NCBI GenBank assembly: GCA_946894095.1
Contig: OX335656.1
Coordinates: 4,665,001 to 4,729,000, forward strand
Length of the DNA stretch: 64,000 nt
Reading direction: 5' to 3'
Source: Incurvaria masculella
Lineage: Eukaryota > Arthropoda > Insecta > Lepidoptera > Incurvariidae
Below are positions 33,796-43,998 of this stretch, one piece after another (position 1 is the first letter of the stretch; every line of letters starts with the position of its first letter). A program made the position numbers and the translations under genes. Below the pieces are notes generated by a model that saw only the letters and a list, made by a program, of their open reading frames with translations, searched no databases and was not told the origin of the DNA.

Positions 33796-34560
33796 ATCGA
33801 TCTGATTAGGTAAATTTCGGCGAGTTAACGTCCTTCCGTCAAGTGTAAATGGTACGTTTGAGTCGCGCCGGTGTGAGTTAGAACACAATGGCGTTCTAAT
33901 TGAAAAAGGAAACGACTTGAAAGTATACTGTTTGGCCTTACACATTCCGAGCAGAGCGTCTCCATTTATGTGGATGTACCTACTCGCGTCCAACGTGCCG
34001 TGCGGCGCGTCGCGGTCGGACCGAGGTGTCAAGTGTTGTGGCTTCATGTTTGCCCGGTAATTGTCGCTCCAATGCGCGCCGTGTCGACAAACCGGCGCGG
34101 CAGTTTTTACTGCAGCGTGCAAGTAACGCGGCGCGAGGCCTCCTCGTGTCGTGTAATGGAAGCGGTCGCGCATGCGCCGTCGCACGGTACATTGATTTCA
34201 TCTCGCCGCGTTCTCGGAAGCGACACATTCTTCTCGGCGGCTGCGAAGCACGCGGGTCTGCGTGAGAGAACACTCGACACCTTTTGTGTCCACCCGTTCA
34301 AATTGTTTTATCTTATTTAGTGGGAGGAAATCGCAGAGATAGACGAATATAAATTCAGCTTGGTCGTCAAGTACGAATTCTCACAGACATTGGGATGCAA
34401 ACAGAATCGACGTTGCAGAAAGACAAAATTAATATTCACAATGTACGAGTGTGCTCATCTTGGAGACAACTGACTAGGCAACTGTCTTTAACAAACTACT
34501 ACAGAATTATTATTACGTAGTAGTAACGAACGTAATAAGAAAATCTAGTAATAAACTTCG
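33796..34560. other. Intron, CpG-rich unique segment
   Basis: 33960-34280 is CpG-rich and open in several frames on both strands, with no consistent coding signature or domain. Confidence 0.35.
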
Positions 34561-34790
34561 GGCGTGTCAGTTCCGCAGCGAGCTGCTCGAGCGCTCATGA
34601 GCTCCTCGTAATTAGCGCTCCGTTTCGCTACATTTTCTGTTCATTAGCCGCGGAGTTCGCGCGGAAATTACTCAAGCCTTGGGACGTGGCGGAGGAGACG
34701 AGGGAGGCGGTGCGGTTGCGGCACTGAAAGAAGTCATTGCTTTGCGCCCGCAAAGGGCGTGGCAAAACTAGCGAGCGCGGGCTGGGTGAG
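34561..34790. promoter_or_regulatory. GC-rich unique island, candidate enhancer
   Basis: Non-repetitive, with CTCGTAATTAGCGC, TTCATTAGCCGCG and GGAAATTACTC homeodomain-type cores in a CpG-rich setting. No coding potential. Inference only. Confidence 0.2.
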
Positions 34791-35170
34791 GATTTGTGCT
34801 CTGTGGTTGGTTATTCGTCGGTCTTAAGAGGATAATGACGTGATCGAGTTCCTTACAATGGCTCGTGCCCAGCACCGAATTTGAGGGACGTAGCTCTCAG
34901 TTGATTACTCTCAGTAGAAACTTGCTTAATTTTTTGTAATGAAACCTGCATCAGTCGAAATACTCAAGTTGTTATTGTTAAAGACTATCGTTCCGTTTTC
35001 GATATTGTAAACCACCACTTGTGTAACACACCAGAATCTCTCACTTCGTATTTTAAACGAAATATATTTAATAACTAAGCTTGGAGTGAACAATCTCTGG
35101 TTAACGTTAATGTTATTGTTAAAGATGTATCTATGTCTTGTTAATGACACGAGAAGAAGAAAGAAAGATT

Positions 35171-35332
35171 TAGGGCCGAGTGCACGAAAGGACAAAAAAT
35201 CAAAATCAAAGTCGTGCGATTAAACACGTCACTCTGTATGGACGGTATGGAAGGAACTTTATGCGGTTCACTAAAAGTGACGTGTTTCAACATTGATTAA
35301 CTCGGCCTTCTCTTCGTGCGATCGGGGCTAAG
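35171..35332. mobile_element. GTGCACGAAAGGAC palindromic MITE, copy 1
   Basis: TTAGGGCCGAGTGCACGAAA at the left and CTTCGTGCGATCGGGGCTAA at the right. The interior holds AAACACGTCACT and AGTGACGTGTTT, another inverted pair. Copies at 46285-46450 and 59363-59526. Confidence 0.8.
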
Positions 35333-35383
35333 CCCACGTGTTTAATGCTACAATTACTTACACTTTTTTGCTAAGCGCGGCAT

Positions 35384-35623
35384 ATGGCGTATGCCACTCA
35401 GGACCTCATATATGAAGTGCCCGACGACACCCATTGGCTTTCGAACTTTCCTCGCTCTCTCCTGCCGATGTATTTACCCCAAAATACAACCTGGGCGCAC
35501 ACCATGTGGCATGATTTTCACGAGTTCGAAAGTCACCTCTTGGAAGGCCTGTTGTACGCATGCGCGCAATGCTTCCTCAAACCGTACAAATTGTATCCAT
35601 GTCGCCAAAATAATATGAAATAA
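35384..35623 (+). other. Unassigned 79-codon open frame
   Basis: Starts MAYATQDLIYEVPDDTHWLS and is not part of any repeat family I found here. A second plus frame overlaps almost fully (35391-35618), which argues against it. No domain or splice context. Probably chance. Confidence 0.12.
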
Positions 35624-36330
35624 AAGCTAGGCTTAGGCTCCATAGTAAAATGAATTGCGTTCTGACTTTGAACAAATGCTGGCGTAACGTTGGCTATACT
35701 TGACAGACGTACATACATTTTAGCGACGGATATATATTCTCCCACGGAACACTAAAAAGGCGACCGCCCAGGGAGTAATAAGCGGAGTAATGTGCTCCGC
35801 CATTGAACTCGCTGGTTTTCTAGCGAACCGCGCTCGCTCCAGCCGACCGCGACACATCATGTATGCATAGCCGATGCATACGTATGCTATAAAACGAGTA
35901 CTTATAAACCTGTTCGTGTCTCCGGTCCGTCCGTTCGTCCCCTCCTCGCCTCCGCGAGTAAAACTCTCGTCGGCTCTATAAAGATCGCGATAAAACGAGA
36001 TCGTCGCGATTACTGACGGCGTCTTTAGTTCGCAGCAATTTTAGCGCCCTCCATTGTGCTTGCGTGGGGGTAATGAGGCTATTGTACGAACTCGTAATAT
36101 TTTCAATGCAATCAAACGACTGTTGTTATCCACTAACTCTGTCTATGCGACCCGCCCAACGACTAAAGCTGTAGAAGACACGTAATCAAAACATTTCTTC
36201 ATTCATGCGCCCGCTTCACATTTTTACCCCAAAGTGTTGCTGTCGTTGCATTTTAATTTTCCCGCATATATCGAGGTCTTACTTCAAGAAAGCATTGAGT
36301 CAGAAAACGTTGTATTGAGATTTTTTTTCT
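35624..36330. other. Intron, no gene
   Basis: Unique sequence with several CpG-containing stretches (GACCGCGACACATC). Nothing recognised. Confidence 0.35.
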
Positions 36331-36473
36331 GCCTCGGTAGCTCATTGTGGTTAGGTTCTGGATGGGTGACCATTTTCAATCGTTTAGGCTGGCCGTGGTT
36401 AGGATTCCACTTGAAACTGTAGGTCCCTTGCTTACTTACTAAGTGGTAGGGTTAATCCCGCCCGGGTTGGTAA
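36331..36473 (+). mobile_element. tRNA-derived SINE, copy 4 (truncated)
   Basis: CCTCGGTAGCTCATTGTGG to GTAGGGTTAATCCCGCCCGG, with GGATGGGTGACCATTTTC. It ends where a TTAA-MITE fragment begins. Confidence 0.75.
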
Positions 36474-36556
36474 AGCAATTTTGAGCAAAATTTTGGATCT
36501 CTTGACAAGAAATATAGTCATGATCTTCTTTCCACGTTTGTATGGGTAGTTGAGCG
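36474..36556 (+). mobile_element. TTAA MITE, GGTGGCCC family, end fragment
   Basis: TTTTGAGCAAAATTTTGGAT, then GATCTTCTTTCC and TTGTATGGG. Only the last 80 bp of the family, joined to the SINE. Confidence 0.7.
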
Positions 36557-36984
36557 AGGAAACTCCATGCGATCTTCTCAGAATCTGCTCAGTCCTGTTT
36601 TTACACTGTTTACTGGACAATTTTGGTGTTTTGTCGCATTCAACCGCTGTGATTGTGGCGTCTGTTCATGCGTTAATTCGACCACAGACTGACATAAATG
36701 AAGACACATGCGGACCTGTAGGGCATATGCTATGTGTACGCGGGGAAACTGAGCATAATATAGCGCATCTTGGAGTTTAGGCCTGGACCACACGATCGGA
36801 ACAAAGCCGGACGGACGGAATCAATTTTATGAATCGCCTATGGGAGTGTATGGGTCCGGCCACATACACTCACTGATTCCGGAGTTCCCAAAATAGCAGA
36901 AATTCCGTCCATCCAGTTTTTATCTGATAATGTGGCCCGCAGTGCATCTGACAGCTAATGCGAAATAGAAGCACCGGCGACAGC

Positions 36985-37136
36985 ATTGCGATTACGAAGC
37001 GCCAAATGAGGTGTAGGTGCGGTTAGTACCCCAAAACTGACATATTTTGTGCTCAAAAGCCGTCAGTTTGCTGTCAATTTGGGGTAGGTGCGGCACCTAC
37101 ACCTCATGCCGCGCTTCGTAATCGCACTGCCGGCCT
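36985..37136. mobile_element. Palindromic MITE, GCGATTACGAAGCG ends
   Basis: GCGATTACGAAGCGCC and ATGAGGTGTAGGTGCGG at the left pair with CCGCACCTACACCTCAT-type sequence and CGCTTCGTAATCGC at the right. CCCCAAAACTGA pairs with TCAATTTGGGG near the centre. About 150 bp, single copy here. Confidence 0.75.
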
Positions 37137-37435
37137 TAGGTTGCATCGATGGACAAGGTAACGCCATTTTGTCTGTGTATTTGAATCCATCGAACGGTTC
37201 GCGCGCGTCGGAGCGCGACATCTAATTGAAACCTCATCGCGGCGGAGCGGCGGTGGTGGAGGCCAATCCAACGCGCGGCTCGTTTGTTTCGGCGCGAGTT
37301 TAATTAGCGGCCGCAAATTTGACTCGAACAAATGACGCGAGCGGGACGCCTTATTGAGATAACGGCGCGGCGTCGCCTACTGCGCTGTAAATCATCTACG
37401 ATGGCGACGAGTTATTGTATTGGCGAACTGCGCGC
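37137..37435. other. GC-rich intron segment
   Basis: CpG-rich with GTTTAATTAGCGGCCGC. Possible regulatory island, no gene. Confidence 0.25.
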
Positions 37436-37716
37436 TTTTTAGGGTTCCGTACCCAAAGGGTGCCAACGGAACCCTATTACTAAGCCTCCGCTGTCCGTCC
37501 GTCCGTCTGTCTGTCACAGGGCTGTATCTCATGAACCGTAGTCATTAGGCAGCTGAAATTTTCACAAAGTATGTATTTATTTAGCCGCTTACAATAAATA
37601 GGTGAAAAAAAATAATTAAAATTAAAACAAAAAACCTGTTTTAATTTGTAAATCTTGTACGATGGTACGGATCCCTTCGTGTGCGAGTCCGACTCGCACT
37701 TGGCCGGTTTTTTTTT
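37436..37716 (+). mobile_element. GTCY MITE, copy e
   Basis: AGGGTTCCGTACCC to CACTTGGCCGG followed by poly-T. Three GTCC units then GTCT. The CGCTTACAATAAATAGG centre lacks part of the usual CGCTATAACAACAAATAGG. Confidence 0.9.
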
Positions 37717-38121
37717 ATGCGACCTGACATGGATGGCTAATACCACACAACTACCGTTATGATATTAGCCCAATACACCACATTCCCGAAGAAATTAGGA
37801 AGTAGGTAACCTAACCTAACCTAACCTAACCTTCCCTTTATGAGCACTGCTACATTGAACTGGATGGAAAACATGGATAATTTTTCATTGCCGCTTCGAC
37901 CGTCTTTTCATCCAATGCGATGGTACCAACCCGGGCGGGCTGAAACCCTACCACCTAATAGGAGAAGGGAGGGGACCTACAGTTTTACATGGATTCCGAA
38001 CCATTCGTGACGAAATGCACTTATCGAACTCGGAAAGAGAAAGACAGTGGTGCAAGTCGGAATTGAACCCAGGCCTCTGGTACGCTAGGCCAGTTGCCGC
38101 GCCACTAGCCTACGAGCCGCT
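37717..38121 (-). mobile_element. tRNA-derived SINE, copy 5, with telomere-like insert
   Basis: Reverse orientation, complete with head. Poly-T/ATGCGACCTGACATGG at the left; tRNA-like head at the right (inverse B box GAATTGAACCC, inverse A box CCACTAGCCTACGAG). The GGTGCCATGCCAGGA segment is replaced by a (CCTAA)n tract at 37807-37832. It starts exactly where the preceding GTCY MITE ends. Confidence 0.85.
37807..37832. repeat. (CCTAA)n interstitial telomeric tract
   Basis: Four to five CCTAA units, the complement of the TTAGG telomeric repeat of most insects, inside the SINE at 37717-38121. Confidence 0.8.
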
Positions 38122-38513
38122 GGTGCGGCGTGGAGCGGGGAGGTGCGGCGGCGGCGGCGGCGAGGTCGCCTTCCGTCGCTTTGTCTCGGATATTACACGA
38201 CAGGTATTATTCGTGGCGGATGAGATACGAGACAAATTATCTCCGGGGATAAGTAATGGGCGCTGATCTCCGCCGCTGCGCGCCTCGGAGCATTCGTGAA
38301 TCATTTGGAGCGGGATGTGTATGGCAGCGTCGGAAGCCCAGGGGCGCGTCGATTGCGGTTTCGATCTTGATATTGAACGACACTGGGCGTGGCCGGCGTC
38401 TGGATGGGTGACCGTTTGGTTTTTGAGCCTTGCTGTGGTGGGACACAAATTCAACATATGGAACAGTGATTTGGGCACAGAAAAAAAGTGTGGTAGTTAT
38501 CATTATTAGGGTT
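38122..38513. other. Intron; GC-rich part and SINE head shred
   Basis: 38130-38165 is a (GGC)n-like stretch. 38395-38440 (GGATGGGTGACCGTTTGG) is the 5S-like segment of the SINE head without its body. Confidence 0.4.
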
Positions 38514-38768
38514 CCGTACCCAAAGGGTGCCAACGGAACCCTATTGCTAAGCCTTCGCTGTCGGTACGACCGTCCGAAACGTACAAGGAAGGCAGCGGAA
38601 ATTCTCACAGAATGCGTATTTATTTTGCCGCTATAACAACAAATAGGTCAAATCAAACAAAAAAAAAATTCAAGGGGCCCCACAAAAAACGAGATTGACG
38701 GTGTTAAATCTTGTACGATGTCACGGAACCCTTCGTGTGCGAGTCCGACTCGCACTTGGCCGGTTTTT
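38514..38768 (+). mobile_element. GTCY MITE, copy f (microsatellite eroded)
   Basis: Complete ends (AGGGTTCCGTACCC; CACTTGGCCGG), but the GTCC tract and neighbouring CACAGGGCTGTATC block are replaced by GTCGGTACGACCGTCCG. It lies 170 bp upstream of the recursive-splice-like motif. Confidence 0.88.
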
Positions 38769-38921
38769 ACCACATTACTTCTAAGCCTGTTCCTCTCTGT
38801 CCAGTCGTTTGTCCACTGAAGAGCTGCATGATTGATTTATGGCTCCCTGTCTCCTTTATGTCTCTCGCCTTTGTCAGGGACCGTTTTGCATCAACTTTCA
38901 TTAGTTTTCTTCTTTAAAATG

Positions 38922-38947
38922 TCTTTCGTTTTCTTTCGCAGGTAAGC
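38922..38947 (+). promoter_or_regulatory. Candidate recursive (ratchet) splice site in sbb intron
   Basis: A pyrimidine-rich tract (CTTTCGTTTTCTTTCG) is followed by CAG|GTAAGC, with the acceptor ending at 38941 and a donor starting at 38942. This juxtaposed 3'/5' arrangement is the signature of zero-nucleotide recursive splice sites in long Drosophila introns. It lies on the sbb strand, 17.5 kb into an intron of more than 42 kb. A second possible donor, CACAG|GTAGCC at 39003/39004, would delimit a 62-nt GC-rich exon. In phase 0 that exon reads VSYPAPLSAAAAAPRAAAPH, similar in composition to the sbb exon, and meets TAG if the second donor is not used. Motif-based inference. Confidence 0.5.
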
Positions 38948-39003
38948 TACCCCGCGCCCCTCTCCGCTGCCGCCGCCGCCCCGCGCGCCGCCGCTCCCCA
39001 CAG

Positions 39004-39145
39004 GTAGCCGCGTCCGATCCAAAGAATACGATTAACTCACCAATTTAATATTTCCCTTTGATGCGGCGGAGTGAATAAAGTTAATTCGCCGGCCGCCAGT
39101 TTATTGCGCGACGCGCCGCCAGATGTCGCGAAGGCGTGCATTTCG
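39004..39145. promoter_or_regulatory. Unique island next to the splice-like site
   Basis: Non-repetitive, with CCCTTTGATGCGG (TCF-like core), AAGTTAATTCGCC and CGATTAACTC. It directly follows the GC-rich 62-nt candidate exon. Could be regulatory; weak evidence. Confidence 0.2.
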
Positions 39146-39250
39146 TCAGGCTCTCGTAAAAGTCTGACGAATGCGACAAATGGGTGAGGTCGCGGCTTGT
39201 CGTGAGAACCATTTTATAATATTTCGTGTGATTGTGACTTCCTTAACAAC

Positions 39251-39610
39251 GGCCCGTAAGCTATGCACCCCATACAAACGTAGTTTACTAATAATTTGGA
39301 AACCGCTATTCCAATTAAATTGATATTTAATATATAATATCAGGTAACAAATATCTGTGTCTGCATGCTTTTGTTTTTTTAAAAAATCCAAATCGAATGA
39401 AATGAAAGCAAAAAGAAAATCTTCATAGGAATTTTGTTTTCTCTATGGTTTGACCCAGAATACATTTACCGAAAAAACAAAGGCATGCAGACACAGATAT
39501 TTGTAGCCTAATATTAGATACCAAATATCAAGTAAGTTGGAACATTGGTTTTCAAATAATTAGTAAACTACGTTTGTATGGGAGCCGAAATTTTCATGTG
39601 CTTACGGGCC
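39251..39610. mobile_element. Palindromic MITE, GGCCCGTAAGC family, copy 3
   Basis: GGCCCGTAAGC at the left, GCTTACGGGCC at the right, with CATACAAACGTAGTTTACTA and its inverse as second arms. Confidence 0.85.
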
Positions 39611-39644
39611 GACCTTAGAAAACAGAAAAGCGAGACTAAATCAG

Positions 39645-40018
39645 AACAGTTCGTGGTGTAGGGGCTAGAGCACTTGCCTTTCATGCGAGAGGTCTAGGTT
39701 CAAATCTCGCCCGGACATGCAACACTTTATTTCTCTTTCTGAGTTGGATACGTGCATTTCGTTACGAATGCGAGCTGTTCCATGGTTCGGAACCCATGTA
39801 AAACTGTAGGTCCCCTTCCTACTAGGTGGTAGGATCAAGCCCGCCCTGGTTGGTACTACCAAATTGGATGAAATTATGGTCGAAGCGGCAATGAAAAATT
39901 GTCCGTGTTTTCCATCCAGTTCAATGTAGCCGTGCTCATAAAGGGAAGGTCCTGGCATGGCACCTAATTCCTTCGGGAATAGGAATGGTTGCAAAGAAAA
40001 AAAAAGTTTAAAAAAAAA
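39645..40018 (+). mobile_element. tRNA-derived SINE, copy 6 (Glu-like head)
   Basis: Head GTTCGTGGTGTAGGGGCTAG (A box) and CTAGGTTCAAATCTC (B box). The anticodon arm CTTGC/GCGAG with loop CTTTCAT would read TTC (Glu). The body is as in the other copies through CATTCCTTCGG-type sequence, with an A-rich tail. The T stem does not pair, so it is not a working tRNA. Confidence 0.8.
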
Positions 40019-40680
40019 TGTATTCACCCAACACGAGTCAAATGTTGCAATGAAATTTTCAACGGCCTCCCATTATCCGACTGTTTCAAACGTTACCACG
40101 GAACGTAAATAAAGAGATTTATAGCAACACTGTACGTTGGGTTGCCTGCACGAGATGCGCTTGGTTTGTTTATTTTTATTAAGAAAGTTATAGTGTAGTA
40201 TGCAAACAAGAATGTTTTAGTGTAGACAAGCCCCTTTCACGCGTAGACGAATATGGACTTTTGGTCTTTGCCCGCTTGTAGATGTACATACGTCTACAAT
40301 TTGTCTTGGCACGAGAATCAGAACGTTTTATTATTACAATAATATCATTTTGGAAGCATTCACTAGGCACTAAATAAACATGTAGTTCAAGTTATGGTTG
40401 CAGTAGAATCAATCAGATTTAGGGTTATCTAAGGTTGAGGTTGTTTTTTGATAACATAACTTGTACTACACACAACTTTCGAGGCGTATTTACGGACATA
40501 AATGATTACGGACATACTGTATCAAATAATACTGTATCAAGAAATATGTTATGTAAACCCGTGAAGTTTCTTTGCGGGTTCTTCTTTACTGGGTTGATCG
40601 AATCCGCGGATCTTTGTGACGTGACGTAACTTGGTGTAGTTTGACTACCAAAAATTTAAATAAATGAAATGAAACCAAAA
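40019..40680. other. Intron, no gene
   Basis: AT-rich; nothing recognised. Confidence 0.35.
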
Positions 40681-40781
40681 CGTACAGACGTAGTTCTCAG
40701 TTGGTTTATTTAATGTGCATAATTTTACAAAAAATATTTCTTAATTTGACTGAGGAAACAGGCACGAGCCATTGTATAAAA
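40681..40781. mobile_element. TGAGGAAACAGGCACGAGCC repeat, half copy
   Basis: GACGTAGTTCTCAGTTGGTT, then TGACTGAGGAAACAGGCACG and GAGCCATTGTAT. Matches the right arm of 44517-44780. Confidence 0.6.
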
Positions 40782-42460
40782 CATCATCACCTAATCCTCT
40801 TAACATAAATTTAAATATTTTTGACAACCGCATGTAGCAGGGGCGCATGGGGCGAGAAGCGCCCCCTCCGCCCGCGCCGCGCGCCGCTCTCAGCCAACCG
40901 TCTATTTCCGTCGGCAGCTGAAACCGCCGTACCTACGCTATAATTAGTTAATTAATGTTGTAACATTAACTTTAACACGTTGCGTGCAGGCCGTCCCCAC
41001 CTCTGCTCTCCGTGCACGCGACTTACGCCCTTTGTCCCGGCCGGTCTCGCTCCGAATCGGTAATCGTTTTATCGGCGACCCTTTTTACTGTCCTCTCTGA
41101 GCGAGGGAATTTTGCTACCGTACATATTTAGTCACGCATTATCTTCCAACTCATTATCTAATCGCGGCGGGCACTTTATACAATTGAAAACCAATCTCCT
41201 TACACATTAGTGGATGCTATTTTGTAAGTATGTACCTACGTATGTATGTAATAATGTATACTTACGTGGTGTACGTGTAGGTAGTGCGTGTTGAATCGCC
41301 ATCGCGGCTACACAGCGTCCGAGAGCGATTTATCATAATAACGTGCGCACGGGTCGTTCCATCATCGCTTTTATTGTATTACCATTTTAATTAATTTTCT
41401 CGCTTCACGTTTCTCCCTTCGTTGTGGCTCGATGTCGAATTTTCTACTCGCAAATTGCTCCGCATAAATTGACTTGGGTAGCTTTTGACTTGTAGCGTAG
41501 TAGCCACCACGGTAGTAGGTATATGTATGTTCGTGTGTAATCACTATTATAGTTGTTAGTAGGCAGATAAAACAGTCAATAAGTAAGCTTCATTTAATGA
41601 TAAAAAATGTGCACGTTGTAGCAGTGATATTTTTTTTATAATCGATTATAATAATTTCTCTAGGAATAATGTATGTAATTTCGCGGAACAGGATTGTCCC
41701 CACTTTTTGTAATATTACGGATTCGTTAGAGTGATATTATAATTTCTCTGGACACATTGAGTCATTAAAAACCTTTTCAGAATCGGCGCCAAATTATTGA
41801 ATAATACGCTGGAAGGAGAATATTGAAACAGGATCTTTACCCAGTATGATGTTTATTCCTTTCCAATTGGCTTATAATATTACTGTGCGTGTCCCGATAA
41901 AATATAAAATCACTAGTGAAATTATTATACTTAATATTTTGACAATATCACTGCGGCATGGCATACATATAATAAAGGTAATCAATCATGATAAAATCAA
42001 AGTTATTTTGGTTATATTCTCACTAAATAATATTCATATCTTATCATGATGTGTGTACGATAAAATGGCGTGCGCTACGCTACATCCACCACCAGTGGAA
42101 CTGAGGTCAGACCCAACGAAGCGTGTACACAGAACTGCCAGAAGCTCTGTTTGTTCGATGCTTTCCTAGTATTTACATCGAGCACCGCGCGGCGTCATTA
42201 CGCGGGAATCTCTTTTGACGTTTACTTCTCGGATTTTATTCACCGGGAAATTTATATTCCCGGCTTTGATGTGGGCGTCATTCCATTCCGCCGCCGCCCC
42301 TCCGCCGCCGCGAGCGCGGTAAATACGACGTGATTATATTCACACGTACTTTGGAAACCATTCATGCTGAATTCGGGCAAGCTGTCAAAACATCGCATGG
42401 TTTACACTTCCATTTATCAAGCTGTTTTTCAAACTCAGCAACGACCCTCGTTGCACCGCA
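40782..42460. promoter_or_regulatory. Long unique intron stretch with AT-rich homeodomain-type motifs
   Basis: No gene. Sub-islands: 40905-40990 (TATAATTAGTTAATTAATG), 41050-41220 (GGTAATCGTTTTATCGG, TTATCTAATCGCGG), 41330-41420 (GATTTATCATAATAACG, TTTTAATTAATTTTC) and a GC-rich patch at 42240-42320. This is the longest stretch of the intron without a recognised repeat. Confidence 0.2.
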
Positions 42461-43199
42461 TTAAGGTGGCCCTTCCCGACGGGGTATTGCGCTCAGCGGG
42501 CTTATTGCCGAACAGCGATTGTCGCTGCCAGCGTGTCGGTGTCGCTGCTAACGAGTCATCGCATACAAGATTTTTCGGCTACCATCGACTTACCGATACC
42601 GACGACATAGACTATGTCGATGGCGGCTACGGATAAAAATTAAATGCGATTGCATATCTTTTATCCGCAGTAACGGTACCCGCAAAATTTGGTATGCGAT
42701 GACTCGTTAGCAGCGACACTGACGCTGGCAGCGACAGACGCTGTTCGGCAATAAGGCCGCTGGTACCTTCTTTTTTTCAAAGAAAAAGACAGGCTCCGTG
42801 ATGAGGAGGATGAAACATGTCCACAAAGCAGACAATGCGCATAGTGTTTGATTTCATAAGATTTACGAAAATTTTAATTACAAAACGACTTATAGCTAAA
42901 AGTAAATCAAGACTCCTGCAGCAAATATCAAACATAAACCAAATTGAAACAGAAGCAAGATGCTTTTATTTTATTGTTGAGTAATCCACGTCCAAAGTTA
43001 TTGTTTAAAACGCGCGAAAAAATTTAATCTTTCGGACCTTATAACTTAGAAACAAACCAATCAATATTTTACAATGCCAATGGTCATCAGACATCTAGTT
43101 CGATGAAATAAAGCTTTTTATGCGCAATAATATATAAACCAATATGCGCATGGTCTTTCCCCGTTTGAATGGGGTTTTGAGCGGGAAGGCCCACCTTAA
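42461..43199 (+). mobile_element. TTAA MITE, GGTGGCCC family, copy 7 (hosts another MITE)
   Basis: TTAA at 42461-42464 and 43196-43199. Ends are GGTGGCCCTTCCCG and CGGGAAGGCCCACC. Interrupted at GCGCTC/TGG by the 267-bp MITE at 42495-42761. Remainder as in 7282-7827. Confidence 0.85.
42495..42761. mobile_element. Nested MITE with long TIRs (AGCGGNCTTATTGCCGAACA)
   Basis: Left end AGCGGGCTTATTGCCGAACA, right end TGTTCGGCAATAAGGCCGCT. The TIR continues inward for about 65 bp (GTCGCTGCCAGCGT; AACGAGTCATCGCATAC). The core has its own symmetry around CATCGACTTACC and CGATGGCGG. Single copy in the window. Confidence 0.85.
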
Positions 43200-43600
43200 C
43201 ACTAACATCCAGCAGCTTGATAAAAAAAGTTGCTCCACTTTCTTTTCATCTTACCGCTTGAATCGAGCTATCTCTTGAATTGAACCTGTGAAAATGTATA
43301 ATACCTCCACCTCCCCTTATCTCTCCCTTCTCACTCCCCCACACACCTCGGGCTCCGCCCCGGTCGAGGGGTGGTTGAATTTACTCTCGGGCTCAAATCG
43401 AAATACCTTCGCTATGCTCTTATTCGCCCGGTACAGGGTTTTCAATTACTCGAATTAATCCAAGCGGTTAAAAGTTGGGTTAAACTGACTATTTATCTAC
43501 GTTTTAAATTAAAACAATTTAATTTTTTACGAGTCATTGGTCACCGAATTCAGGTATATCGAAAGATGGTCTTATTTTAAAAAAAAAAAATCGTTTTAGT
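43200..43600. other. Intron, no gene
   Basis: A 69-codon plus frame at 43371 has no recognised domain. Confidence 0.3.
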
Positions 43601-43601
43601 C

Positions 43602-43750
43602 ATAGGCTGAGATAAATAGTCGCAACTAAAACTAAGGAAAAGTAGTACTTGTCACTTTTGTATGGACGAAATGTAACTTTGGTCACTACTTAGTTACTAT
43701 TACATTCGTTTAGTGTTAGTTCCAATTGCGACTATTCATCTCCGCCTTAG
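43602..43750. mobile_element. Palindromic MITE, TAGTCGCAACTAAAACTAA family
   Basis: AGGCTGAGATAAATAGTCGC at the left and GCGACTATTCATCTCCGCCT at the right, with AGTAGTACTTGTCAC and GGTCACTACTTAGT inside. A fragment recurs at 59606-59650 (TTAGTTTCAGTTGCGACTAT). Confidence 0.75.
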
Positions 43751-43844
43751 TCAACGGCAAAGCAATGATAAACGACTGATTGGCACTTCACGATGAAGCC
43801 CCATCCCCGTTTACAACTGGCTCAATAAGGTACTCCATATGTCC

Positions 43845-43998
43845 ATCGCCAATATCTGCATCGCCACCATCTGCCTCGCCAATATCTGCATCGCCACCAT
43901 CTGCCTCGCCAATATCTGCATCGCCAATATCTGCATCGACACCATCTGCGTCGACACCATCTGCCTGGTCAATATATGCATCGCCAATATCTCTATCG
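43845..43998. repeat. 15-bp minisatellite (CGCCAATATCTGCAT)n
   Basis: About ten 15-bp units alternating CGCCAATATCTGCAT and CGCCACCATCTGCCT, then CGACACC variants. The period is a multiple of three, so three frames stay open: plus-strand SPISA/SPPSA pentapeptides, minus-strand DADIG/EADGG pentapeptides. It continues into GCATCTGCGGTCTGACCGCAGATCC-like degenerate units. No splice or start context supports translation. Confidence 0.85.

Noticed and set aside
39645..39715. tRNA-Glu gene
   Set aside because: The anticodon arm folds with TTC, but the T stem does not pair and the sequence continues into a SINE body.
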